Source: Microbacterium sp. MPKO10 (GTDB lineage: Bacteria > Actinomycetota > Actinomycetes > Actinomycetales > Microbacteriaceae). Taken from it: a stretch of 64,000 nt of DNA. Where the stretch lies: assembly GCF_026107415.2 (NCBI RefSeq), contig NZ_JAPCHX010000004.1, positions 62,001 to 126,000 of the forward strand, read 5' to 3'. Position 1 is the first letter of the stretch. Every line of letters starts with the position of its first letter. Shown here in pieces: positions 8,985-16,733 of the stretch. The notes under the pieces were generated by a model, which had not been told where the DNA came from, did not search any database, and worked only from the letters and a program-made list of their open reading frames with translations. The translations under genes were made by a program, and so were the position numbers.

Positions 8985-9461
8985 TCAGTCGAGAAGCTCC
9001 TGCCACCCCGTTCCCTTGACGTGTTCGAAAACGATGTTCGTCTCGGAATGCGCAACGACAGCGTGGCCTGTGACGTACTTCACGACGAAATCACGCAGCT
9101 CTGTCGTACTGCGCGCGGCGACATGCAGCAGGTAGTCGTCTCGGCCTCCGAGGTGGAAGAGGGAGAGAACGCCGGGCCAGGTAGTCACCTCGCGACGGAA
9201 GGCCTCGATGTCCGATCTGTCGTGCTGTGTGAGCTGAATGGCGATCACCGCCTGAATCGGAGCGCCAAGCACGGCAAGATCGATGTCGGCGTAATAGCCT
9301 GTGATATCGCCCGATCGCTGCAGACGCTTGAGGCGCAGCGACACTGTTGACTCCGCGATCCCGAGATCGTGCGCGAGCTGCGAGCCCGATGCGCGTGCGT
9401 TCAGGGACAGGGCTTTCAGCAGCGCTCTGTCGGTCTTGTCGAGTTGGGGGGTGTTCGTCAT
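8985..9461 (-). CDS. Lrp/AsnC family transcriptional regulator
   Basis: This 158-residue protein has an N-terminal helix-turn-helix (about residues 8-55, with L-D-K-T-D-R-A-L-L-K-A-L, L-G-I-A-E-S-T-V-S-L-R-L-K-R-L) and a C-terminal RAM ligand domain (G-V-L-S-L-F-H-L-G-G-R-D-D-Y-L-L-H-V). The ATG has GAGG seven bases upstream. The gene diverges from a PLP lyase gene across 110 bp. That arrangement usually means the regulator controls its neighbour in response to an amino acid, here likely methionine or another sulfur amino acid. Confidence 0.93.
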   Translation of the reverse strand: MTNTPQLDKTDRALLKALSLNARASGSQLAHDLGIAESTVSLRLKRLQRSGDITGYYADIDLAVLGAPIQAVIAIQLTQHDRSDIEAFRREVTTWPGVLSLFHLGGRDDYLLHVAARSTTELRDFVVKYVTGHAVVAHSETNIVFEHVKGTGWQELLD

Positions 9462-9536
9462 TGTCTTACCTCACACGGGTTCGCGTTGAAGCTTCTTTGC
9501 TGTTTGGGAGTGGTTTCGCGAAAACTTCAGTCGTCC

Positions 9537-9565
9537 TTGAACATTGCCACAGATTCTGTCTTAAT
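9537..9565 (+). promoter_or_regulatory. Promoter of the PLP lyase gene, probably giving a leaderless mRNA
   Basis: TTGAAC (9537-9542), a 17-nt spacer and CTTAAT (9560-9565) form a sigma-70-like promoter. The ATG starts at 9572, only six bases after the -10 box, so transcription should begin at or next to the start codon. No Shine-Dalgarno sequence precedes the ATG, which agrees with a leaderless transcript. Confidence 0.6.
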
Positions 9566-9571
9566 CACAGC

Positions 9572-10777
9572 ATGAACAGAGACGTTCGCTTTGATACACG
9601 TGCCGTGCACGGTGGCATGGAGTCCGTGCGCGAGTCAGGATCCCACGTTCCAGTCATCGATCTGTCGACGACGAATCCACTTCCCGATGTTCGAACGGGA
9701 GGTGACTCGTACGAGAACCTGGCGGGAGGCGGCTCCCGTGGCGCCGACGACTCGCCCGTGTACCAGCGGCTCTGGAACGACGGCGTCGCTCGCTTTGAGC
9801 ACTCACTTGCCGGTCTCGAGGGCACGGACTCCGCAGCCGCCTTCAGCACGGGGATGGCCGCACTCACCGCGACGCTGACAGCCATCACCGCTGCCGGCGA
9901 TGCGGACATCGTCGCCATCAGGCCGCTCTACGGCGGCACCGATCATGTCCTCGACAGTGGTCTGCTGGGGACGCGCGTCACGTGGGCGACGCCGGAGACA
10001 GTCGGAAGGCACATCTCTCCTACGACGGCCCTCGTCGTCTGTGAGACGCCCGCGAACCCCACGCTCGATGTCGTCGACATCGGCAGCGTCGTACGCCAAG
10101 CCGGATCGGTCCCCGTCCTCGTAGACAACACGTTCGCCACGCCCGTGCTGCAGAGACCGCGCGAGCAGGGCGCAACGCTCGTTCTGCACAGTGCCACGAA
10201 GTTTCTCGGGGGCCACGGAGACGTCATGGGCGGCATCATCGCCGGCCCAGAGCCGTGGATACGCCGCATCAGGCATGTACGCGCACTCACCGGAGCGCTG
10301 CTGCACCCGTCGGCGGCGTATCAGCTGCACCGTGGGCTTCGGACCCTGCCCATCCGCGTGCGTGCGCAGCAGGAGAACGCTCGGCGTCTGGTCGACGTTC
10401 TTCGACAGCATCCGGCTGTGGCCACCCTTCACTACCCCGGGCTCGCCTCGGACGGCGATGTGGTCGCCCGGCAGATGTCGGGCTCCGGGTCCGTCTTCGC
10501 TCTTGACCTTGCCGGCGGGTTTTCCGCGGCATGCCGGTTCGTCGATGCCGTCTCGATTGCGTGCCATGCCGTGTCGCTCGGCGGCGTCGATACTCTCGTG
10601 CAGCATCCGGCATCGCTCACTCACCGCCCGGTCGCTGCGACGGCCCGCCCAGGAGACGGGATCGTGCGTGTTTCCGTCGGCCTCGAAGATGTGCGCGATC
10701 TCGAGCAGGACCTCACACGGGCGCTTGATCAGGCAGAGGGATCCGCAGATTCGGTCAGGAGCACGCGAACAGGGTAA
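9572..10777 (+). CDS. Trans-sulfuration family PLP enzyme (cystathionine gamma-synthase / methionine gamma-lyase-like)
   Basis: This 401-residue protein is of the Cys/Met-metabolism PLP family. Visible are V-Y-Q-R-L-W-N-D near the cofactor loop, the phosphate-binding S-T-G-M-A-A-L, E-T-P-A-N-P-T-L-D-V, V-D-N-T-F-A-T-P, and the Schiff-base lysine in H-S-A-T-K-F-L-G-G-H-G-D-V. The open frame extends upstream, but the family N-terminus (F-D-T-R-A-V-H-G-G) fits the ATG at 9572. The divergent Lrp-type regulator fits a methionine gamma-lyase or a related catabolic lyase. I cannot separate these from cystathionine gamma-synthase by sequence alone. Confidence 0.85.
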   Translation: MNRDVRFDTRAVHGGMESVRESGSHVPVIDLSTTNPLPDVRTGGDSYENLAGGGSRGADDSPVYQRLWNDGVARFEHSLAGLEGTDSAAAFSTGMAALTATLTAITAAGDADIVAIRPLYGGTDHVLDSGLLGTRVTWATPETVGRHISPTTALVVCETPANPTLDVVDIGSVVRQAGSVPVLVDNTFATPVLQRPREQGATLVLHSATKFLGGHGDVMGGIIAGPEPWIRRIRHVRALTGALLHPSAAYQLHRGLRTLPIRVRAQQENARRLVDVLRQHPAVATLHYPGLASDGDVVARQMSGSGSVFALDLAGGFSAACRFVDAVSIACHAVSLGGVDTLVQHPASLTHRPVAATARPGDGIVRVSVGLEDVRDLEQDLTRALDQAEGSADSVRSTRTG

Positions 10778-11268
10778 TCGCGGAGAGCTTCGATTCCGCC
10801 GAGCCCGTCGAGTGCGAGGACGAGCCCGAACCCGGCGACGATTGCCCCGGCACGTTCTACCAGCCGTGCCGCGGCGCGGCAGCTTCCGCCCGTCGCAAGA
10901 ACGTCATCGACGATGAGGACGCGGGAGCCCGCGGGGAGAGTCGTCGGCTTCAGCTCCAAGGCAGCTGTGCCGTATTCGAGCGAATATTCCTCACGAAGGA
11001 TATCTCCCGGGAGCTTCCCCTCTTTGCGGATGGCGAGCAGACGGGTGCCCGTAGAGTAGGCAAGCGCCGAGGCGAGAAGGAATCCTCGTGCCTCGATGCC
11101 GGCGACGACGTCAAAACCGCCGGCGACACCGGAACCAAGCTCGTCGACAACACGGCGAAGAGTCTCGGGGTCGGCGAACGCCGGGGTCAGGTCGCGAAAG
11201 ACGATCCCGGGCTTCGGGAAGTCCGGGATCGTCTCGCTGAGTTCGAGAACTCGAGCAGCAGCTGTCAC
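10729..11268 (-). CDS. apt: Adenine phosphoribosyltransferase
   Basis: This 179-residue protein converts adenine and PRPP to AMP. The PRPP-binding motif V-L-I-V-D-D-V-L-A-T-G-G-S is clear, and the N-terminal I-P-D-F-P-K-P-G-I-V-F-R-D-L-T-P is diagnostic of Apt. The GTG at 11268 gives the usual length and lies 5 nt after the FKBP stop; the longer frame upstream overlaps FKBP and does not look like Apt. The 3' end overlaps the convergent PLP lyase gene by 49 nt. Two nucleobase permeases lie 2-4 kb away, so this is a salvage neighbourhood. Confidence 0.95.
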   Translation of the reverse strand: MTAAARVLELSETIPDFPKPGIVFRDLTPAFADPETLRRVVDELGSGVAGGFDVVAGIEARGFLLASALAYSTGTRLLAIRKEGKLPGDILREEYSLEYGTAALELKPTTLPAGSRVLIVDDVLATGGSCRAAARLVERAGAIVAGFGLVLALDGLGGIEALRDYPVRVLLTESADPSA

Positions 11269-11273
11269 GAGAG

Positions 11274-11648
11274 CTACCGCACTCCGAGAAGATCGATGAT
11301 GAAGATCAGCGTCTGACCGGAGAGCGGGTGACCTCCCCCGGCCGGCCCGTAGGCCAGATGCGGGGGAACCGTGAGCTGACGGCGTCCGCCGACGCGCATG
11401 CCGGGGATCCCCTCCTGCCACCCGGCGATCAGATTGCGCAGTGGAAAGTTGATGCTCTCTCCACGGCTCCACGACGAGTCGAATTCTTCGCCGCTATCGT
11501 AAGAGACACCAAGATAGTGCACGTCGACCGTCGACGAGGCGAGCGCTTCGTCGCCATCCCCCAGATCGATGTCGGTGATCTCGAGTGTTTCGGGGGCGGG
11601 TCCGACGGGAGCGTCGACCTCGGGCTTTGTCTTGTTGGATTCGGTCAT
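11274..11648 (-). CDS. FKBP-type peptidyl-prolyl cis-trans isomerase
   Basis: This protein is about 124 residues. The FKBP core is complete: V-D-V-H-Y-L-G-V, F-D-S-S-W-S-R-G, F-P-L-R-N-L-I-A-G-W-Q-E-G-I-P-G-M-R-V-G-G-R-R, P-P-H-L-A-Y-G-P and a final L-I-F-I-I-D-L. It catalyses cis-trans isomerisation at proline. No signal peptide is visible, so it is probably cytoplasmic. An ATG 12 nt further upstream (11660) is also possible; neither has a strong ribosome binding site. Apt follows after 5 nt, so the two are likely co-transcribed. Confidence 0.92.
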   Translation of the reverse strand: MTESNKTKPEVDAPVGPAPETLEITDIDLGDGDEALASSTVDVHYLGVSYDSGEEFDSSWSRGESINFPLRNLIAGWQEGIPGMRVGGRRQLTVPPHLAYGPAGGGHPLSGQTLIFIIDLLGVR

Positions 11649-11973
11649 AGGTCCATCCAAGCCGACTGACCGGCCAGCGGCAACCTGAAACAGGATGTCA
11701 CGGCCAGTGATGCTTGCTTTCCCCCTTGATGAGAGGCATCCTTAATGGACAAACTCATCGCCCGGTCCGATTCGCAGGTGAAGCCGCGAACACCGGGCGA
11801 TGAGGACGTTAACGCGGCAGTCACCCACGACCTCCCGCTCACTGAGGCCCTCTGCCACCGCGCTGGCCATACCCCGTTTCGCGCACCGACCCGTGCCGTC
11901 ACAGCATCCGAGCGGCCAGTACCGCCACAGCATCAGAGCGCGCGGCCGGATGCTGTGGCGGGAAAGTAGCGAA
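11649..11973. other. 325-bp intergenic region without a supported gene
   Basis: The interval lies between the FKBP start and the aspA stop, both on the minus strand. It should hold the promoter of FKBP-apt and the end of the aspA transcript. A 74-codon plus-strand frame (11745-11969) has no ribosome binding site and no recognisable sequence, so I do not call it. Two mutually exclusive hairpins built from the CAGCATCC/GGATGCTG octamer lie in 11901-11961. Confidence 0.6.
11922..11961 (-). terminator. Probable aspA terminator hairpin
   Basis: CCGCCACAGCATC pairs perfectly with GATGCTGTGGCGG (13 bp, 14-nt loop), beginning 13 nt after the aspA stop. There is no T run. An alternative 9-bp stem (11901-11909 with 11948-11956) competes with it. 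Confidence 0.55.
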
Positions 11974-13455
11974 TCAGGAGTCGGTGGACTCCGTTGACTC
12001 GCTGCCCACTGGGGCGTGATCCGCATCGTCGATCACCGGAATCGCCATCGTGACAGCTTCGAGTCCGGAAAGCCGGGCTGGCGACAGCTGCTTCGTCACG
12101 TCTTCACGCGACATCAGATCAGCCTCGACGACGAGGTCGGCGATGTTTCGGTTCGTCAGGAGAGCCGTCTTCGCAAGTGCCGCGGCCGCCGTGTACCCGA
12201 TGAACGGGGTCAACGCGGTGACGACGCCGACAGAGGTGCCGACCATTGTCTCGAGTCTGTCCTCGTTCGCTGTGATGCCGTCGATTGAGTTCACTCGGAG
12301 CGTCTGGCATCCGCGCGCCATCCACAGGATGCTCTGAAGAAGCGAGTGCGCGATGACGGGCTCGAATGCGTTCAACTGCAGTTGACCGCCTTCTGCGGCC
12401 ATGGTCACCGTGGTGTCTGCTCCGACGACGGAGAAGGCGATCTGGTTCATCACCTCGGGGATCACGGGGTTGACCTTGCCCGGCATGATCGATGACCCTG
12501 CCTGCTTCGCCGGAAGGTTGATCTCGCCGAAGCCGGCCTGCGGTCCGCTCGAGAGGAGGCGCAGATCGTTGCAGATTTTGGACAGCTTAATGGCCGAGCG
12601 CTTGAGTGCGCTGCTGAACGACATGAACGCGCCGGCATCGCTCGTCGATTCCACAAGATCGGGTGCCGTCTCGAGCTTGAGCCCCGTGATCTCATTGAGG
12701 TGACGCACCACAACCGACGCGTAGCGAGGGTCAGCCGTGATGCCGGTTCCGATCGCTGTTGCCCCCAAGTTGATCTCGGCCAGAAGCCAGATCGTCTCGG
12801 ACAGTCGCCTGTGGTCCTCGCCGAGCGTTGTGGCGAATCCGTGGAACTCCTGCCCGAGCGTCATGGGAACAGCATCCTGAAGCTGCGTACGCCCCACCTT
12901 GAGCGTGTGGCGGAATTCCTGCCCCTTCGCGGCAAACGACTGACGCAGCAGATCGAGCTCATCAAGAAGATCCGTGAGTGACCGCGCAAGCGCGATCTTG
13001 ATGGCCGTGGGGTAAACATCGTTGGTGGACTGACTGCGGTTCGTGTGGTCGTACGGCGAGATATACGCGTAATCGCCCTTTTCGTGGCCAGCCATCTCAA
13101 GCGCGATGTTGGTGATGACCTCGTTCGCGTTCATGTTCGTCGAGGTTCCCGCGCCTCCCTGGATGACGCCGACGCAGAATTCCTCGTGGAATTCTCCGTC
13201 AATCACCCGCTGGCACGCACGGTCAATCAGGTCTGCCTTCTCGGCATTCAGAGCACCCAATTCGGCATTTGCGCGTGCTGCTGCCTGTTTGACCGAGGCT
13301 AAGGCGACGATCAGGTGGGGATACACCGAGATCGGACGCTTGGAGATGTCAAAGTTCTCGAATGCCCTCGCGGTGTGGATGCCCCAGTACGCGTCGCTGG
13401 GGATCTCCATCGATCCGAGAGAGTCGGTTTCCGTTCGTGTCGGACGTTCGCTCAT
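11974..13455 (-). CDS. aspA: Aspartate ammonia-lyase
   Basis: This 493-residue member of the fumarase/aspartase superfamily carries the signature G-S-S-I-M-P-G-K-V-N-P near residue 330, with G-A-G-T-S-T-N-M-N-A-N-E and S-Q-S-T-N-D-V-Y-P-T forming the rest of the active site. The P-G-K form of the signature and the V-I-P-E-V continuation favour aspartase over fumarase (fumarases usually have P-G-K-V-N-P-T-Q). The reaction is L-aspartate to fumarate plus ammonia. The acidic C-terminal tail is rich in Ser and Glu. Whether it truly acts on aspartate needs an assay. Confidence 0.88.
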   Translation of the reverse strand: MSERPTRTETDSLGSMEIPSDAYWGIHTARAFENFDISKRPISVYPHLIVALASVKQAAARANAELGALNAEKADLIDRACQRVIDGEFHEEFCVGVIQGGAGTSTNMNANEVITNIALEMAGHEKGDYAYISPYDHTNRSQSTNDVYPTAIKIALARSLTDLLDELDLLRQSFAAKGQEFRHTLKVGRTQLQDAVPMTLGQEFHGFATTLGEDHRRLSETIWLLAEINLGATAIGTGITADPRYASVVVRHLNEITGLKLETAPDLVESTSDAGAFMSFSSALKRSAIKLSKICNDLRLLSSGPQAGFGEINLPAKQAGSSIMPGKVNPVIPEVMNQIAFSVVGADTTVTMAAEGGQLQLNAFEPVIAHSLLQSILWMARGCQTLRVNSIDGITANEDRLETMVGTSVGVVTALTPFIGYTAAAALAKTALLTNRNIADLVVEADLMSREDVTKQLSPARLSGLEAVTMAIPVIDDADHAPVGSESTESTDS

Positions 13456-13511
13456 GACAGCGACTCTACCGGCGAAATCGCCGGGCTCGGGCGCATCAGC
13501 ACAGCACCGTC

Positions 13512-14936
13512 TCAGCCCAGCAGCGCCTCAATGGGTCCGCGAGCGAAGTAGACGAGGAAGCCAGCCGCGACGATCCAGAGAAGCGGGCTGATCTCGCGGG
13601 CCTTACCCGTCAGCGACCGCACAACGACCCACGCGATGAATCCCGCGCCGATCCCGTTCGCGATGGAGTACGTCAGCGGCATGATGGCGACAGTGAGAAA
13701 CACGGGGAGAGTGATGGAGAAGTCGGTCCACTCGATCTCTCGGATCTGTGACATCATCATCCCGCCCACGACGACGAGAGCGGCGGCCGCCACCTCGCTC
13801 GGGACGATGCTTGTCAGCGGTGTGAGGAACATCGCCAGCAGGAAAAGCACGCCTGAGACGACGTTGGCGAGCCCGGTGCGCGCCCCCTCGCCGATGCCTG
13901 CACCCGACTCGACGAAGACGGTGTTCGACGAGCCTGACGTCAGGCCTCCGGCGACCGCTCCCACACCCTCGACAATAAGCGCCGACTTCAGCCGTGGGAA
14001 GGTTCCCCGATCATCCGCGAGCCCAGCCTCTTTCGACAATCCCGTCATCGTGCCCATGGCGTCAAAGAAGTTGGTGAAGACCAGGGTGAATACGAGCATG
14101 AGCGCTGCCAACACCCCGATCCGCTCGAAGCTGCCGAACGACACCTGGCCGATCAAGCCGAGATCGGGAAGGCTGAAGACGCGTGACGGCAGTGCGGGCA
14201 CCGCGAGTCCCCAACCTCCAGAATTGTCGGTCGACGAGCCGAGGTGGAAGATGCTCTCAACGATCATCGCGATGACGGTTCCCACGAGGATGCCGATGAG
14301 GAGCCCGCCCTTGACCCGACGGGCGACCAGCACACCGCAGATGAGAAGCGTGACGACGAAGATCGTCGTCGGACCTGTCGCGACAGAGCCATCGATGCCG
14401 AGGCCGACAGGAGGAGACGACTCCCCCGTCGACGTGACGAATCCGGCATTCACAAGGCCGATGAAGGCGATGAACACGCCGATCCCCACGGTGATCGAGA
14501 TCTTGAGCTGCATGGGAACCGCATCAAAGATCATGCGTCGCAGGCCTGTGGCGGCGAGAACGACGATGATGATGCCGTTGATGACGACCAGCCCCATCGC
14601 CTCGGCCCAGGTGACCTCTCCGACAACGCTGAAGGCCAGGAATGAATTGATCCCGAGTCCCGCCGCGAAAGCAAACGGCAGCCGTGCGACGACGCCGAAC
14701 AGAATCGTCATCAGGCCCGCAGTGAATGCGGTCACTGCCGAGAGCTGTGCGAAATCGAGTGCCTGGCCATCGACATCCGTCCCCGAGGACAGGATGATCG
14801 GATTGAGGATCACGATGTACGCCATCGCAACGAACGTCACCAACCCGCCGCGCAATTCGGCGCCGATGGTGGAGCCGCGGGTCGTGATCTCGAAATAGCG
14901 GTCGAGACGTCCTGGCGTCGCCGTGTCGGTCGCCAC
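13512..14936 (-). CDS. NCS2 family permease, AzgA-type (adenine/hypoxanthine/guanine)
   Basis: This 474-residue transporter has about 12-14 membrane segments. The N-terminal T-R-G-S-T-I-G-A-E-L-R-G-G-L-V-T-F-V-A-M-A-Y-I is typical of the AzgA branch of nucleobase:cation symporters, as are P-F-A-F-A-A-G-L-G-I-N-S-F and F-F-D-A-M-G-T-M-T-G-L. The GTG start has AGGAGGGAG upstream, next to a small hairpin. It diverges from a second nucleobase permease. Together with apt it suggests uptake and salvage of purines. Confidence 0.9.
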   Translation of the reverse strand: MATDTATPGRLDRYFEITTRGSTIGAELRGGLVTFVAMAYIVILNPIILSSGTDVDGQALDFAQLSAVTAFTAGLMTILFGVVARLPFAFAAGLGINSFLAFSVVGEVTWAEAMGLVVINGIIIVVLAATGLRRMIFDAVPMQLKISITVGIGVFIAFIGLVNAGFVTSTGESSPPVGLGIDGSVATGPTTIFVVTLLICGVLVARRVKGGLLIGILVGTVIAMIVESIFHLGSSTDNSGGWGLAVPALPSRVFSLPDLGLIGQVSFGSFERIGVLAALMLVFTLVFTNFFDAMGTMTGLSKEAGLADDRGTFPRLKSALIVEGVGAVAGGLTSGSSNTVFVESGAGIGEGARTGLANVVSGVLFLLAMFLTPLTSIVPSEVAAAALVVVGGMMMSQIREIEWTDFSITLPVFLTVAIMPLTYSIANGIGAGFIAWVVVRSLTGKAREISPLLWIVAAGFLVYFARGPIEALLG

Positions 14937-14951
14937 GCGGCGCTCCCTCCT

Positions 14952-14969
14952 GGGCGACGTTCGTCGCCC
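14952..14969 (-). promoter_or_regulatory. Hairpin abutting the ribosome binding site of the AzgA-type permease gene
   Basis: On the minus strand GGGCGAC and GTCGCCC form a 7-bp stem with a 4-nt loop. The stem ends directly before the AGGAGGG ribosome binding site. It could stabilise the mRNA or limit access to the site. I see no known purine riboswitch fold around it. Confidence 0.4.
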
Positions 14970-15105
14970 GCTCTGATCAGTGCGCGGTCATCGACCGCCG
15001 TCGAACATCATATTGTGCTTCGTCGCTCCGGGCCCCGTCGCACAGCTGCCTGTACGGTATCTTCGGGGCCGCACGGCGCGAGACCCCCAGTGAGAGCGAG
15101 GACAC

Positions 15106-16386
15106 ATGCGACTTCCCTGGGCAGTGCACGGTGATGGCAAGGACATCGGAGCGCAAGAAGTCGTCGGTCCAGCGGAACGCCTCAGCTGGCCGCGCACGAT
15201 CGGCATCGGAGCGCAGCACGTCATCGCCATGTTCGGTGCGACGTTCCTCGTTCCCGTGCTCACCGGTTTCAGCCCCAGCACGACTCTGCTGTTCTCCGGA
15301 ATCGGGACGCTGCTCTTTCTGCTCATCACGCAGAACAAGCTCCCCAGCTATCTGGGCTCATCATTCGCCTTCATCGCACCGATCACTGCGGCGACAGCCA
15401 CTCACAGCATGGGTGGCGCACAGTTCGGCATCATCGCTGTCGGTCTCCTCCTGGCACTTGTCGGCGCAATTGTGCAATGGACGGGATCTGGGTGGATCGA
15501 CGCCGTGATGCCTCCCGTCGTCGCCGGAACGATCGTGGCGCTCATCGGCTTCAATCTCGGGCCCGAGGCGTGGAACAACTACAAGGTGGCACCCGTCAGC
15601 GCCACGGTGACGCTCGCCGCTGTCGTCGTCTCGTCCGTGCTGTTTCGCGGCATCCTTGGCCGTCTGTCGATCTTCATCGGGGTGGTCGTCGGCTATATCT
15701 GTGCCACGGTGCGGGGCGAAGTCGACTTCTCGGCGATCGAGGCGGCCGACTGGTTCGGCCTGCCCGTCCTCACAGCGCCGGCCAACCCATTCACCGACCT
15801 CACCCTCTGGGGGCTGCTGCCTGCTTTCCTCCCCGTCGTCCTGGTGCTCATCGCCGAGAACGTCGGCCATATCCGCGGTGTGGCTCAGATGACCGACCCG
15901 TCCGTGAATGCGCAGACCGGCCGCGGCCTCATCGCGGACGGGCTCGCCACGATCCTCGCCGGAGCCGGAGGCGGATCCGCAACAACGACGTACGGTGAGA
16001 ACATCGGGGTCATGGCCGCCACGCGCGTCTATTCGACGGCCGCTTACTGGGTGGCGGGAATCGTCGCCGTGCTGCTCTCGCTCTCACCGAAATTCGGTGC
16101 GGTGATCGACACGATCCCGGCGGGCGTCCTCGGTGGAGTGACGACGGCCCTCTACGGCATGATCGGGATCATCGGCGTGAAGATCTGGATCGACAACCGA
16201 GTCGACTTCAACAAGCCGGCCAATCAGTTCACCGCTGCGACGGCGCTCATCATCGGCATCGCGAACTTCATCTGGAGCGACGAGGGCTCCGGAGTCACGT
16301 TCAATGGCATCGCATTCGGCACGATTGCCGCGATCGTCATCTACCACGTGATGACATGGGTCGGCCGGTGGCGCGGCACCAACTGA
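15106..16386 (+). CDS. Nucleobase:cation symporter (uracil/xanthine permease family, UraA-like)
   Basis: This 426-residue NCS2 transporter belongs to the UraA/xanthine branch. G-I-G-A-Q-H-V-I-A-M-F-G-A-T-F-L-V-P near residue 35 and S-Y-L-G-S-S-F-A-F-I-A-P are the family's first-helix signatures. The segment L-I-A-E-N-V-G-H-I carries the conserved Glu, and G-G-S-A-T-T-T-Y-G-E-N-I-G-V-M-A the second substrate motif. The pattern of uracil permeases (Q-H-V, E-N-V-G-H) favours uracil as substrate. GAGCGAGGA precedes the ATG. Confidence 0.9.
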   Translation: MRLPWAVHGDGKDIGAQEVVGPAERLSWPRTIGIGAQHVIAMFGATFLVPVLTGFSPSTTLLFSGIGTLLFLLITQNKLPSYLGSSFAFIAPITAATATHSMGGAQFGIIAVGLLLALVGAIVQWTGSGWIDAVMPPVVAGTIVALIGFNLGPEAWNNYKVAPVSATVTLAAVVVSSVLFRGILGRLSIFIGVVVGYICATVRGEVDFSAIEAADWFGLPVLTAPANPFTDLTLWGLLPAFLPVVLVLIAENVGHIRGVAQMTDPSVNAQTGRGLIADGLATILAGAGGGSATTTYGENIGVMAATRVYSTAAYWVAGIVAVLLSLSPKFGAVIDTIPAGVLGGVTTALYGMIGIIGVKIWIDNRVDFNKPANQFTAATALIIGIANFIWSDEGSGVTFNGIAFGTIAAIVIYHVMTWVGRWRGTN

Positions 16387-16403
16387 TCACCGGGCGCGAT
16401 CAC

Positions 16404-16733
16404 TCAGTGAAAGAGCGGGATGATCAGATAGATCCCGTAGACGACTGCGCCACCGCAGACGACGAAGCACGCGTACGCGCCGATGCGCGCGATCATGCGC
16501 TGAGCGGGAGTGAGTGGGTTCTTCCGCACCGCCTTCTCCACACGCTTCTCTTCCCGCAACCGCTTCTTCTCGCTCATCACCGTGATGGCATCGGTGAACT
16601 CGGCCGGCGCGACGAGCGGAGCACGGCCCGCTGTGACGAGTAGCCTCAGCCCCAGCGCGTACAGGCCGACGACGGCGGCAGCGGCGATCAGCGCCGCGAT
16701 GAAAACAATGAGAAAGGCCATCCAGTCGATCAT
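16404..16733 (-). CDS. Membrane protein of unknown function, coupled to the phosphate transporter
   Basis: This 109-residue protein has a long N-terminal hydrophobic segment (residues 5-32), a basic middle (E-K-K-R-L-R-E-E-K-R-V-E-K), and a C-terminal hydrophobic segment (about 83-107). Its ATG overlaps the stop of the upstream pit gene (ATGA), so translation is coupled. I do not recognise a family. It may be a small accessory to PiT, but that is inference from position only. Confidence 0.65.
   Translation of the reverse strand: MIDWMAFLIVFIAALIAAAAVVGLYALGLRLLVTAGRAPLVAPAEFTDAITVMSEKKRLREEKRVEKAVRKNPLTPAQRMIARIGAYACFVVCGGAVVYGIYLIIPLFH

Noticed and set aside
11745-11969. 74-codon plus-strand frame between FKBP and aspA
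   Set aside because: There is no ribosome binding site, no recognisable sequence, and it covers a probable terminator hairpin.
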